Origin: Polyangiaceae bacterium
GTDB lineage: Bacteria > Myxococcota_A > Polyangia > Polyangiales > Polyangiaceae
DNA: 64,000 bases
Direction: 5' to 3'
NCBI GenBank assembly: GCA_016719945.1
Contig: JADJYE010000001.1
Location: forward strand, 124,001 to 188,000
Part shown: positions 27,072-36,275 of the stretch, in pieces
How positions within the stretch are numbered: the stretch's first letter is position 1
How the letters are laid out: each line of letters starts with the position of its first letter
Notes under the pieces: model-generated
The model's database searches: none
Told to the model about the DNA's origin: nothing
What the model saw: only the letters and a program-made list of their open reading frames with translations
Position numbers and translations under genes: made by a program

Positions 27072-27074
27072 CGC

Positions 27075-28421
27075 TCAGGCGAGGGGGATTCGGCGCCGCG
27101 CGCGCATGCGCAGGCCGTGTTTGAAGCGCAGGGTGATCGACGGCTCGGGGATGACGCGCTGGCCGGCGACCGCCTCGAGCTCGAAGCGCTGCGCGATCGT
27201 CGCGAGCAACAGCACCGACTCCATCATCGCGAACTGGTTGCCGATGCAGACGCGCGGGCCGGCGCCGAAGGGGAGGTAGGCGCCCTTGGGCAGGCGCTTC
27301 GCGAGCCCGTCGGCCCAGCGCTCGGGGCGGAACGCGAGCGGGTCAGGGAACCAGCGCGGGTCGCGGTGCAGCGTCCACGGGACGAGCCAGAGCCACGCGC
27401 CCTTCTCGAAGGTCACGTCGCCGATGACGATGGGCTCCTTGGCCTCTCGCCCGAGGGCCCACGCCGGCGGGTACAGCCGCAGCGACTCCTGGATGATCCG
27501 CTCGCACACGACGAGCTTCGGCAGATCGTCGAGCGACGGCTCGCGGCCAGCGAGCACCTGCTCGAGCTCGTCCGCGAGGTCGGTGCGGACGGCGGGAGAC
27601 GAGCCGAGCAGATGGAACGTCCACGACAGCGCGAGGGCGGTGGTCTCGTGGCCCGCGAGGAACAGCACCAGCAGCTCGTCGCGCACCTGCTGGTCGGTCA
27701 TGCGGCCGCCGTCCTCGTCTTGGGCGGCGAGCAGCATCGCCAGCAGATCGTCGTCGGGCCCTTCTGCGCCGAGCGCGCGCCGCTTCGCGATGAAGCCCCG
27801 CACGATCTTGTCGAGGCGCGCGGCGACCTCTTTCATGCGCCGGTTGGCGGGCAGCGGGAGCCTGTCGATGGCGGGCACGAGCAAGTACAGCGGATCGGCG
27901 AAGCGCTCCATCAGCTTCTCGACGCACCAGGCGACCTCGGCGGTGTCGCCTGGGTCGCTGCCGAACAGGGCGTGCGTCACGATGTCCGCGGTGAGCACCA
28001 TCATCTCGTGGTGGAGATCGAGCACGTCCCCGTCGCGCCACGTCGCGACGCGGCGCGCGGTGTGGTCGACCATGATCTTCGCGTAGCCCGCGATGCGATC
28101 CCGATGGAACGCCGGCTGGATGAGGCGCCGCTGGCGCTTCCAGAAGTCGCCTTCGCTCGTGAGCAGCCCCTCACCGAGGACGCGCTTGAGCTCGCGCAGG
28201 AACACGTCCTTCACGAAGCCCGAGGGCTGCTTCACCAGCACCTGCTCGATCAGAGCGGGCGCGTTCACCAGGTACGCGTTCTGGCGAATGAAGCGCATCG
28301 TCACCACGTCCCCGAGGCGCGACGTCTGCTCGAGGAACCCGAGCTGGTCTCGCAGGTAGTGCGCGACCGAGCCCACGAGGGGTAGACCGCGCGCCCGCGG
28401 GAGGGTCGAGGTGGCGACCAC
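27075..28421 (-). CDS. Cytochrome P450
   Basis: A 448-residue haem monooxygenase. The oxygen-binding helix AGHETT is at residues 256-261, the ExxR salt bridge ESLR at 312-315, PERW near 365, and the haem loop FGAGPRVCIG at 385-394, where Cys392 is the iron ligand. All required residues are present. The type resembles the fatty-acid or terpenoid-oxidising bacterial CYP102/CYP110-like clans. The start is three bases after the stop of the VgrG gene, so both are probably on one transcript, but no redox partner is encoded near. The stop converges with that of the methyltransferase gene three bases away. Confidence 0.95.
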   Translation of the reverse strand: MVATSTLPRARGLPLVGSVAHYLRDQLGFLEQTSRLGDVVTMRFIRQNAYLVNAPALIEQVLVKQPSGFVKDVFLRELKRVLGEGLLTSEGDFWKRQRRLIQPAFHRDRIAGYAKIMVDHTARRVATWRDGDVLDLHHEMMVLTADIVTHALFGSDPGDTAEVAWCVEKLMERFADPLYLLVPAIDRLPLPANRRMKEVAARLDKIVRGFIAKRRALGAEGPDDDLLAMLLAAQDEDGGRMTDQQVRDELLVLFLAGHETTALALSWTFHLLGSSPAVRTDLADELEQVLAGREPSLDDLPKLVVCERIIQESLRLYPPAWALGREAKEPIVIGDVTFEKGAWLWLVPWTLHRDPRWFPDPLAFRPERWADGLAKRLPKGAYLPFGAGPRVCIGNQFAMMESVLLLATIAQRFELEAVAGQRVIPEPSITLRFKHGLRMRARRRIPLA

Positions 28422-28424
28422 TCC

Positions 28425-29951
28425 TCAGGTCGTCTCTGGGCGCTGCTGGTAATGGCCTGCGTCGTCGGGCTCCCACACGTCGCGCGCCTCGATCACGATC
28501 CCGGTCTCGGTCTTCATCAGCTTGTTGATCTGGTAGTTGGACCGGTTCACGGGCGAGTGGGTGAGGTCGTTGGGCACCGCGCCGACGATGACGGGGCGAT
28601 CGACGTCACCGTCGAGGAACGTCACCATCACCTCGGTGCCCGGCTTGAGCGGCAGGTGGGTGCCGTAGAAGGGCCCGGCGTGCGGCTGCAGCATGCGGAC
28701 GGGCAGGGAGTGCTTCGGCGTGGTCTCGCTGGCGTCGAACTCGAAGCGGACCCAGTACCGGCCGCGATCGTCCATCACCGCGTAGCGCCCGGTCGCCAGG
28801 TACTCCTCGATGAAGGCCGTCACCACGCCGTGGACGCGGGGCCGCGGCGTCGCGAACGGCGGACGGTACTGCGTGGCCCCTCGCGTGCCGTCGAAGCTGT
28901 TCTCGTAGGCCTCCGAGTGGCCGCCGCCCATCAGCCCCTCGGCCTGGACGACGTGGTGCGCGACCCGCGTGAGCAGGAGGGTCGAGTCCTCCAGCGTGGG
29001 CGCGTCGGAGACGCTCACGATCACCCCGGCGCGGAAGGCGGGCGAGCCCGACTTGCCGTACAGGACCACGTGGTGGGCCTCGGTCTGCTCAGCTCGGATC
29101 CCCGCGAGCTTCGTGCCTTGGTCGGGGCTCTTGAACTTCGTCACCAGCTCGACCACCCCGCCGTCGGTGCCGCTCGCGACGGTGGCGTTCTGGCGCAGGT
29201 CGACCTGGGGGTTCGACGGGTTGTAGTCGGTGACGAGGCGCGAGCTCTGGACGACGCGGCGCTTCGACCGCAGCTCCTTGATCACGGTGTTTCCGCTGCC
29301 CGACGCGATGGCGTGCGCTGCGATCGTGTCGAAGCCCGCTTGGTCGTCGACGAACACCATCTTGTCGACGCCGTCTTCGTGCTCGAAGTAATACGTGATG
29401 CCGTAGTGCTCACAGAGCCGCGTGATGAACGCGAGGTCGGTCTCCTTGTATTGGACGACGAACTCCCGAACGGGGTACGTGCCGGCGACGTTGAGCACCA
29501 CGTCGGTGCCCGCCGCGAGGCCGATCCTGCCGAGCTTCTCGGTGATGATCTGCGGGATCGTCATCCCCAGGAACACCTCGTGGATCTCGACCAGGGAAAG
29601 GGAGTGCGCGCGGGGCACGAAGCGCATGCGGAACGCGCCGGCCTCGGCCTGCTTGTTGGGCCTCGGATCGACCGACTCGTCGACCTCGCAGATCATCCCG
29701 TGCAGCTGGCGGATGGTCTGCCCGTTCTCCTCGAACACGAGGGTGGCTCGGCTGCCCAGCGCTTCCCCCATGGTGTCGCTGAGCGTGGCCAAGGTCGTGC
29801 CCAGGCCGCCGACCTCGACCATGTCGAGGTCGAACCAGAAGAGCCCCATCAGGCGCTCCTCCCCCTTGAGCTGGGCGATCTCGAGGGTTGACGTCGAGAA
29901 GTCTTCGCTCTCGAGCCGAACGTGGACCACACCACCAGAGTTGCTGGGCAT
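28425..29951 (-). CDS. vgrG: T6SS spike protein VgrG of cassette A, short form
   Basis: A 508-residue VgrG (gp27/gp5-like) that forms the trimeric tip of the type VI secretion needle. The N-terminal two thirds match the gp27-like part (SRATLVFEENG, RLCEHYGITYYFEHEDGVDKMVF). The OB-fold region contains the segments VHGVVTAFIEEYLATGRYAV, RMLQPHAG and GTEVMVTFLDGDVDRPVIVG. The protein ends shortly after NDLTHSPVNRSNYQINKLM and lacks the long repetitive beta-helix stalk seen in cassette B. It is divergent from the rest of cassette A: the next plus-strand gene starts at 30063. The P450 gene follows immediately downstream. Confidence 0.93.
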   Translation of the reverse strand: MPSNSGGVVHVRLESEDFSTSTLEIAQLKGEERLMGLFWFDLDMVEVGGLGTTLATLSDTMGEALGSRATLVFEENGQTIRQLHGMICEVDESVDPRPNKQAEAGAFRMRFVPRAHSLSLVEIHEVFLGMTIPQIITEKLGRIGLAAGTDVVLNVAGTYPVREFVVQYKETDLAFITRLCEHYGITYYFEHEDGVDKMVFVDDQAGFDTIAAHAIASGSGNTVIKELRSKRRVVQSSRLVTDYNPSNPQVDLRQNATVASGTDGGVVELVTKFKSPDQGTKLAGIRAEQTEAHHVVLYGKSGSPAFRAGVIVSVSDAPTLEDSTLLLTRVAHHVVQAEGLMGGGHSEAYENSFDGTRGATQYRPPFATPRPRVHGVVTAFIEEYLATGRYAVMDDRGRYWVRFEFDASETTPKHSLPVRMLQPHAGPFYGTHLPLKPGTEVMVTFLDGDVDRPVIVGAVPNDLTHSPVNRSNYQINKLMKTETGIVIEARDVWEPDDAGHYQQRPETT

Positions 29952-30062
29952 ATCGGAGACGAAAGAGACCCGACGCGTCCGACGACGTCAATCGTCGGCC
30001 CCGAAAAAGCTCCCGTTTCGATCCGTACGGCGTGTACCCTCCGCGGCGGTGGAGGAGGCGAG

Positions 30063-31511
30063 ATGACGAGCTCGAGCACGCCGCAGCGCAGCCAATCTTC
30101 GGGGATGCCGGACGACCCGGTCGAGACAGCCGGGCCTGAGTACACGGTCAACCCGCGCGCCGGCGGGGAGAACGACGTCACCTGCGCGGGCAAGTACCTC
30201 TTGATCGGCGTGCCGCAGTTCGCACAAGACCCGATCAGCGGGAACTTGATGACCTCCTACCTGCGGCTCGGGGCCTCGAGCACGACCTGGGAGCAGGACC
30301 CCGGCGGCTGGCTCGCCGCGAAGATTCACGAGCACGGGCCGCCGGGGGGCCACCTCACGCCGGACAATCAAGAGGTCGATACGACTGCCGAAACGCGGTC
30401 GCCCGATCGAGTGTTCATCGACGACGACCGCAATCGCGTCGCGGGCGTCGCGCATGGCCTCTCCAAGGCCGAACGCCTCGCGCAGAGCCGCGTCATCCAC
30501 ACCCGCGGCGGGTGGCGAGACCATTCCGATGGCAACCGCATCACCACGACCTACGGCGACAAGATCGAGGTCATCCGCGGCAACTACAAGAGGATCGTCC
30601 TAGGCCGTCAGGACGAGGCGACCTCCAGCGCCGGGTGGGACGTCTCCGGTCAGATCATCCAGGATTTTGCCTACATGATGCCTGGCGCGTCGGTGCGCGT
30701 CGAAGAGTCCAGCAACTACAAGGACGCGTCCGGCAACAACGTCTGGCACCTGCAGAACACGATGGAGAACATCGTGCAGTCGACGAACGTGGCGGGCGAC
30801 TTCTTCGAGTACAAGTGGGGCAACAAGCACTACTCGTACACCGGCTCGGAGAATCCGACCGACAAGGGGCCGAACAGCTATCCCCGTCAAAATCCGCACA
30901 TCCTCGAGAAGACCTGGGCGACCAAGATCGAGGGCTACACCGGCTCGGAGAACAAACGCATCCCCGAGATCTACGAGGAGACCTGGGCGACGATGGTGAC
31001 CTCGAAGGAGTACATCACCACCAAGAAGGAGGAGTCGACGATCACCACGGCCACGTCGGACACCACGGTCACCACGCTGACCGAGACGACGAAGGTGGGC
31101 GCGCAGGTCTCCACGACGTTCGCGGGCGCCGTCCTCGACACGACCTTCGTAGGCGCGCAGAACTCGACCACCATCGCGGGGGCGCTCGGCGACATCACCA
31201 TCGCCGGGGTGATCGGCGAGCTCACCCTCAGCCCGATCGGCAAGGGCAGCATCGAGATCATGCCCGCCGCGCTCGAGCTGTCGATCGTCGGTATCAAGCG
31301 CGCGCTAACGATCGGCGTCGGCAAGGAGTGGAAGATCGGCGACGTCGAGGAGATCCCGATCCCGAACAAGAAGAAGGTCGCGCTGAACGAGATCAGCATG
31401 AGCTTGAAGCACACCGAGTCCGTCCTGATGAGCGACAAGACCAGCGTGACGTGCAAGACCGTCGCGCTCACGCAGACGCTCCAGGCCATGCAGGTGTACC
31501 TGGGAATGTGA
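30063..31511 (+). CDS. Unknown protein with Thr/Val-rich repetitive C-terminus, possible detached VgrG stalk
   Basis: A 482-residue protein without signal peptide. The ATG follows a strong GGAGGAGGCGAG. The first third contains ENDVTCAGKYLLIG and RVFIDDDRNRVAGVAHG. The centre has aromatic, Asn-rich segments with a repeated EKTWATKIEGYTGSENK / EETWATMV motif. Residues about 320-410 form short strands rich in Thr and Val or Ile (STITTATSDTTVTTLTETTK; VGAQVSTTFAG; VGAQNSTTIAG), as in a triple-stranded beta-helix. It opens the plus-strand half of cassette A, 26 bases before the DUF2169 gene. No family recognised. My inference is that it supplies the stalk missing from the short VgrG. Confidence 0.7.
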   Translation: MTSSSTPQRSQSSGMPDDPVETAGPEYTVNPRAGGENDVTCAGKYLLIGVPQFAQDPISGNLMTSYLRLGASSTTWEQDPGGWLAAKIHEHGPPGGHLTPDNQEVDTTAETRSPDRVFIDDDRNRVAGVAHGLSKAERLAQSRVIHTRGGWRDHSDGNRITTTYGDKIEVIRGNYKRIVLGRQDEATSSAGWDVSGQIIQDFAYMMPGASVRVEESSNYKDASGNNVWHLQNTMENIVQSTNVAGDFFEYKWGNKHYSYTGSENPTDKGPNSYPRQNPHILEKTWATKIEGYTGSENKRIPEIYEETWATMVTSKEYITTKKEESTITTATSDTTVTTLTETTKVGAQVSTTFAGAVLDTTFVGAQNSTTIAGALGDITIAGVIGELTLSPIGKGSIEIMPAALELSIVGIKRALTIGVGKEWKIGDVEEIPIPNKKKVALNEISMSLKHTESVLMSDKTSVTCKTVALTQTLQAMQVYLGM

Positions 31512-31536
31512 GTTCCGCCTCGCGAGAACGCCCCAC

Positions 31537-33969
31537 GTGCTGACCAAGAACGTCACTCCGTACCTCTTCGCTGCGCGCGTCACCAGCCGCCGGCCCCCGC
31601 AGCGCGAGATGGTGTGCGTGGTCCGCGCCGCGTTCGCGATCGATCCTGCAGGGGGTCTGCGCCCGCTCGAGCACCCCGAGCAGGGCATGCTCTCGGCGGA
31701 TGAGCTCGCGCCGGAAGACGATGAGCAGGTCGGCGCGAGCCTGCGTCCCTCCGACTTCGCTGACTTCAAGCTCTCCGCCGAGGTCCTGCTCAAGGGCTCG
31801 TGCCACCCGGGCGGCCGCGCCGTGACGGAGTGCACCGCGCGCTTCGCGGTCGGCGCGTGGTCGAAGTCGCTGCGCGTCGTCGGCCCGAGGGTGTGGGGTG
31901 GGGTGACGGGCGGCTCGCTCGGGGAGCCCGCGACGTTCACGTCGATGCCGCTCACGTGGCAGAACGCGTTCGGAGGGCCCGGCTACGAGAAGAATCCGGT
32001 CGGCAAGGGGGTCTCCAGCGCGGAGGGCCCCACCGTCGAGATCCCGGGGGCGCCGGTGCGCTCGCGCTCGGGCTCGTACGTCCCCGCGACCTTCGGTCCC
32101 GTCAACCCCAACTGGCCGGAGCGAGCGTCCCTCGTCGGGCAGGAGTACGGCTCCGACTGGCGCAAGAGGCGCGCTCCCTTCTACGCGGACGACTTCGACT
32201 GGCGGCACTTCTTCAGCGCCCCGGCCGACCAGCGCCTACAGGGCTACCTCCAGGGGGACGAGCGAGTCACGCTCGAGAACCTGCACCCCGCGGCGCGGGA
32301 GGTCTCGTTCTCGCTGCCCAACGTTCGCGTTCGCGTCTTCGCCAAGGGGACGGACGGCCGCTTCCGCGAGGTGGGGATGTCGCTCGACACCCTCTACGTC
32401 GACACCGACGACGGCAAGGTCTACCTCACCTGGCGCGGGCTCGACGCCGTCGCCGAGGACGATCTCTCGGACGTCGCGACCCTGCTCATCGCGTCCGAGC
32501 CGCTCGGCGCCGCGCAGCCCAACGACAGCTATCGCGCCCAGCTCGAGGCGTTCGAGAAGGATCCGCTCGGGCTCGAGGGGAAGCAGCTGCCCTCGCCTGC
32601 GATGCTTCAGGGAACGCCGACCGCGGAGGATACCGATCCTGTCTCGCGTCTCCTCGCGGAGAGGGGCGTCCCCGAAGACGTGCGCGCCGAGCTGCGTCCG
32701 AAGCTGGTGGAGGCGCTCGCGGAGGCGAAGAAGCACGACAAGGAGGTCGATATCGAGTCGATCCTCGCCGCCGCCAACGACGAGCAGCCGCCGGCGTTCG
32801 TGCCGATCAAGCCCGGCGTCATGCCCCCGCAGCGCCTGCGGGTGGCCATGCGCAAGCTGCTCGAGGCCATCGCCGACGCGAGACGGGAGCTCATCAAGCA
32901 GCGCGGCGAGATTGACAAGCTGCCGCCGGGCTCAGCGCTGCCGAGCGAGCTCTCGGCGCTGCGCGATCAGGTCTCGGTCGAGGCGCGCGAGCTCGAGGAG
33001 GCCGAGAAGGTCCCGCGCAACCCGCAGCTCAAGCAGCTCGACCCGAGCTACTCGTACCCCGAGCCGCTCTCGACCGACGAGCCAGGGCCAGGGGCCAACC
33101 TGCTCGATCGCGATCTGAAGGGCCGCGATCTGCGCGGGGCCGATCTGAGGGGAGCGAACCTCGAGGCCGCCGATCTCAGCAAGGCCGATCTGTCCGGCGC
33201 TTTGTTGCAGGGCGCGAACCTCAAGTACGCGATCCTGTGGAAGGCGAACCTCGAGGGCGCCGACCTGACCGGCGCCGACCTCACGCTCGTCAACGCGATC
33301 GGCGCGCAGGCTCGGCGCGCCGTGTTCAAGGGCGCCCGGCTCGAGACCTCGTCGTTCGAGGGGGCGGTCCTCGACGAGGCGGTGCTCGAGGACGCGATCG
33401 GCCACTATGTGGTCTTCACCAAGGCGTCGCTGTTGCGAGCGTCGCTCTCGCGCGCCGATCTCTCTCGCTCCGAGCTCGACGAGGCCCTGCTCGGCGGGGC
33501 GAACCTGTCGAGCGCGGTCCTCGAGCGGGCGCTGTTCGCGAAGGCCGATCTGCGTGGGGCCGACCTGTCGCGCGCGCGGCTCTCGGGCTCGAGCTTCGTC
33601 GAGGCGACTTGCGACGGCGCGACCTTCCAGGAGGCGCAGCTCGCCGGCGCGCTGTTCGCGAAGGCGTCGCTACGCGACGCCCGGCTGGGGGGCGCCGTGC
33701 TGATGGACGCGAACCTCGACGGAGCCATCGCGCCTGGGGCGTCGTTCATTCGTTCGCGCGCGCGCACCGCGCGGTTTTACCGGGCGGTGCTCGACGGCGC
33801 CGACTTCACCGAGGCCGATCTCATGGCCGCGGATCTGTCCAAGACGAGCCTGCTCAAGGCATGCTTTCGCAGGGCCAGCCTGTACGAGGCCAAGCTGCTC
33901 GACGCGGCTGGCACCCAGATCGACTTCGACGGCGCCAACCTGAAGCGCGCCGTCCTCTCGGAGCGCTGA
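31537..33969 (+). CDS. DUF2169 protein with C-terminal pentapeptide repeats (cassette A)
   Basis: An 810-residue cytosolic protein starting at GTG 31537. Residues about 5-320 are the DUF2169 domain, a family tied to T6SS vgrG/PAAR clusters and thought to act in loading cargo onto the spike (segments FADFKLSAEVLLKGSCHP, AFGGPGYEKNPVGKG, NLHPAAREVSFSLPNVR). A charged helical linker follows. From about residue 525 to the end the protein is made of A(D/N)LxxA pentapeptide repeats (LRGADLRGANLEAADLSKADL), which fold as a right-handed square beta-helix. The gene lies four bases before the next pentapeptide gene, and its counterpart in cassette B has the same two-part layout. Confidence 0.9.
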   Translation: MLTKNVTPYLFAARVTSRRPPQREMVCVVRAAFAIDPAGGLRPLEHPEQGMLSADELAPEDDEQVGASLRPSDFADFKLSAEVLLKGSCHPGGRAVTECTARFAVGAWSKSLRVVGPRVWGGVTGGSLGEPATFTSMPLTWQNAFGGPGYEKNPVGKGVSSAEGPTVEIPGAPVRSRSGSYVPATFGPVNPNWPERASLVGQEYGSDWRKRRAPFYADDFDWRHFFSAPADQRLQGYLQGDERVTLENLHPAAREVSFSLPNVRVRVFAKGTDGRFREVGMSLDTLYVDTDDGKVYLTWRGLDAVAEDDLSDVATLLIASEPLGAAQPNDSYRAQLEAFEKDPLGLEGKQLPSPAMLQGTPTAEDTDPVSRLLAERGVPEDVRAELRPKLVEALAEAKKHDKEVDIESILAAANDEQPPAFVPIKPGVMPPQRLRVAMRKLLEAIADARRELIKQRGEIDKLPPGSALPSELSALRDQVSVEARELEEAEKVPRNPQLKQLDPSYSYPEPLSTDEPGPGANLLDRDLKGRDLRGADLRGANLEAADLSKADLSGALLQGANLKYAILWKANLEGADLTGADLTLVNAIGAQARRAVFKGARLETSSFEGAVLDEAVLEDAIGHYVVFTKASLLRASLSRADLSRSELDEALLGGANLSSAVLERALFAKADLRGADLSRARLSGSSFVEATCDGATFQEAQLAGALFAKASLRDARLGGAVLMDANLDGAIAPGASFIRSRARTARFYRAVLDGADFTEADLMAADLSKTSLLKACFRRASLYEAKLLDAAGTQIDFDGANLKRAVLSER

Positions 33970-33973
33970 AGCG

Positions 33974-35692
33974 ATGAACGCCCAGGACGTCATCGACGCC
34001 GCACGCGCGGGTCGCACCCTCGAGGGCGTGACCCTCGAGAACCTCGATTTGTCTGGCCAGAGGCTCGACGGGCTCAAGCTTACCAAGTCGAAGCTCCACG
34101 CCGTGGTGCTCAACGGCGCGAGCCTGCGCGGCGCAGACCTCAGCGAGACGCAGGCCGTCGGCTGCTCGATGGTGGGCGTGGATCTAACTGGAGCGAGGCT
34201 CGAGCAGACGGTGCTCGCGCGCTGCGACGCGAGCAAGGTCGTCCTGCGCGGCGCCCACGGCAGAGACGCGCGGCTCGTCGCGTGCGATCTGTCGGGCCTC
34301 GACGCCGAGAAGGCGAGCCTCGAGGGGTGGGCGTTCACGCGCTCGCGGCTCGAGGGGTCGCGCTTCGTGGAGTGTGGGCTCAAAGGCGCGAGCTTCGACG
34401 AGGCGCTCGCGCCGCGCTCCGATTTCTCTCGCTCGACGTTCGAGCGCTCGAGCCTGTCGCAGGCGAAGCTCGCTGGGTCGCGCTTCGACGGCGCGACGTT
34501 CCTCGAGTCCGCGCTGCCGCTCGCCGATCTCACAGCCTGCGATCTGGAGGGCGCGAAGCTCGACACCTGCATCCTCTCGGAGGCCGATCTTCGCGGCGCC
34601 GCGCTGCCGAAGGAGCTGCCGCGCTGCGTGCTCGATCACGTCAAGCTCAGCGCTCGCGATCGAGGAGCGTCGCCGCCGGTGCCCGGTGAGGGGGCATCGG
34701 CCGATCTCTCCGGGAAGAACCTCTTCTTCTGCTCGATGCAGGGCGTCTGCCTGGTCGAGGCGAACCTGTCCGGGGCAAACCTCGAGATGGCGAACCTCGC
34801 CGAGTGCGATCTCCAAGGCGCCGACCTGTCGGGCGCGAAGCTGCCGCGCACGGTGATGATGAAGGCGAAGCTCATCGGCGTGAAGCTGGCCGGGCTCGAG
34901 CTGCAGATGACCAACCTCAGCGGCGCCGTCCTCGCGGGCGCCGACCTCTCGGGCTGTCATCTGATGATGACCGATCTGTCCGACGCGGACCTCACCGGCG
35001 CCGACCTCTCGCGCGCCTTCTTGATGGCGGCCTCCCTCGAGCGCGCCGCGCTCGGCGGCGTGAAGCTCGAGGCGACCCGCTTCCGCAGCGTGGTCTTCGA
35101 TCGCACCGACCTGCGCCAGCACCCCATCGCGGGGCTCACCTTCGAGCGCTGCTCGTTCGTCGAGGCCGATCTGTCTGGCATGAGCTTGAAGCGCACGCAG
35201 TTCCCCGACTGCGACTTCAGCAAGGCCAACCTCGAGCGGACCAACCTGGAGGACGCGGTGCTCTCCCGCGCGAATTTCAAGGAGACGAAGCTCTCGGGCA
35301 CCGTCCTCGCGCGAGCGCGCGCCAAGGGCGCGTATTTCGGCGAGGCGGACGCGACGGGCGCGAACCTGTCGGGCGCGATGCTCAGGCGAGCCACGTTCCT
35401 GGAGGCGTTGCTCGAGAAGACCGATCTCCGGGGCGCGGATCTGCGCGAGTGTTTCATGGTCCGCGTGCGCGCGGGCCAAGCCGTTTTTGCTGGCTGTGAT
35501 CTCTCGTTCGCCGACCTGTCGCACGGCAAGCTGCAGCGCGCGGACCTGTCGGGCGCCAACCTCCACATGGCGAACCTCCATGCGCTGATCTCCGACGGCG
35601 CCAACTGGTCCGGGGCCCAGCGCGCGACCGCGCGCGGCACCGACGACGACCGCTTGGCCGCCGAGGCTTACCTCCCGCCGCCTGTCCGCTGA
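33974..35692 (+). CDS. Pentapeptide-repeat protein of cassette A
   Basis: A 572-residue protein consisting almost wholly of pentapeptide repeats in two blocks, residues about 30-230 and 245-555, separated by a short Asp/Ser/Pro linker near KLSARDRGASPPVPGEG. Typical units are GASLRGADLSETQ and LSGANLEMANLAECDLQGADL. There is no signal peptide and no catalytic motif. Such beta-helical rods follow DUF2169 genes in T6SS cargo clusters; a chaperone or scaffold role is inferred. GAAGCGATG overlaps the end region of the preceding gene by spacing only (four bases). Confidence 0.88.
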   Translation: MNAQDVIDAARAGRTLEGVTLENLDLSGQRLDGLKLTKSKLHAVVLNGASLRGADLSETQAVGCSMVGVDLTGARLEQTVLARCDASKVVLRGAHGRDARLVACDLSGLDAEKASLEGWAFTRSRLEGSRFVECGLKGASFDEALAPRSDFSRSTFERSSLSQAKLAGSRFDGATFLESALPLADLTACDLEGAKLDTCILSEADLRGAALPKELPRCVLDHVKLSARDRGASPPVPGEGASADLSGKNLFFCSMQGVCLVEANLSGANLEMANLAECDLQGADLSGAKLPRTVMMKAKLIGVKLAGLELQMTNLSGAVLAGADLSGCHLMMTDLSDADLTGADLSRAFLMAASLERAALGGVKLEATRFRSVVFDRTDLRQHPIAGLTFERCSFVEADLSGMSLKRTQFPDCDFSKANLERTNLEDAVLSRANFKETKLSGTVLARARAKGAYFGEADATGANLSGAMLRRATFLEALLEKTDLRGADLRECFMVRVRAGQAVFAGCDLSFADLSHGKLQRADLSGANLHMANLHALISDGANWSGAQRATARGTDDDRLAAEAYLPPPVR

Positions 35693-35714
35693 CGAACCCC
35701 CCCGAGGATCCCCC

Positions 35715-36263
35715 ATGAGCTCGAGCGCAGCCCTCCGTCTGGATCGCCACGCACCCCAAGGCGCCGTCTCGCTCGGTCCGGCCGAGGTGGTCACCGTCGC
35801 CGCCGATCACGTCACGGTCCGCCTGAGGAGCTCGGAGGTCGTGCGGGCTCAGGTCGCGCTGGCCTTCACCTACGAGCCTGCCATCGGCGACCTCGCCCTG
35901 GTGGCGGGCGACTCCGAGGCCCACTACGTCATCGGCATCCTCAATGGCTCCGGCAAGACCACGCTCGATCTGCCCGGTGACGTCGACCTCCGCGCGCAAG
36001 GCAAGCTGCGCCTCCGCTCGGAGCAGGCCGTGGAGATCCAAGCTCCGAAGATCACCGTCGAGGCGCGCAGCCTGGATATGCTCGCAGGCGCCGTCGTCCA
36101 GCGGTTCCGGTCGCTGCGCCAGCGGGTCAGCGAGCTGGTGAGCCTGCACGCGGGCGAGCAGCACACCGTCGTGGAGGGGGCGTCGCGCACGCAGTCGAAG
36201 AGCGCGGCCATCCTCACGGAGGAGAAGGTCACCCTCAACGGACGCGAAGTCCACCTGGGCTGA
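35715..36263 (+). CDS. DUF3540 protein (cassette A)
   Basis: A 182-residue protein of family DUF3540, found beside DUF2169, DUF4150 and vgrG genes. It has a beta-rich N-terminal half (GPAEVVTVAADHVTVRLR, EPAIGDLALVAGDSEAHYVIG), a repetitive strand region (LDLPGDVDLRAQGKLRLRSEQAVEI) like a short beta-helix, and a helical end (QRFRSLRQRVSELVSLHAG). It closes with KVTLNGREVHLG, and the cassette B homologue ends similarly in GEQIHIG. A structural or adaptor role next to the spike is likely but not proven. Confidence 0.87.
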   Translation: MSSSAALRLDRHAPQGAVSLGPAEVVTVAADHVTVRLRSSEVVRAQVALAFTYEPAIGDLALVAGDSEAHYVIGILNGSGKTTLDLPGDVDLRAQGKLRLRSEQAVEIQAPKITVEARSLDMLAGAVVQRFRSLRQRVSELVSLHAGEQHTVVEGASRTQSKSAAILTEEKVTLNGREVHLG

Positions 36264-36275
36264 CGGAGACCGATC

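Noticed and set aside
33100..35600. Regular 15-base periodicity suggestive of a repeat array
   Set aside because: It is the codon image of pentapeptide repeats in an open frame, not a DNA repeat or CRISPR array; units are not identical and there are no spacers.
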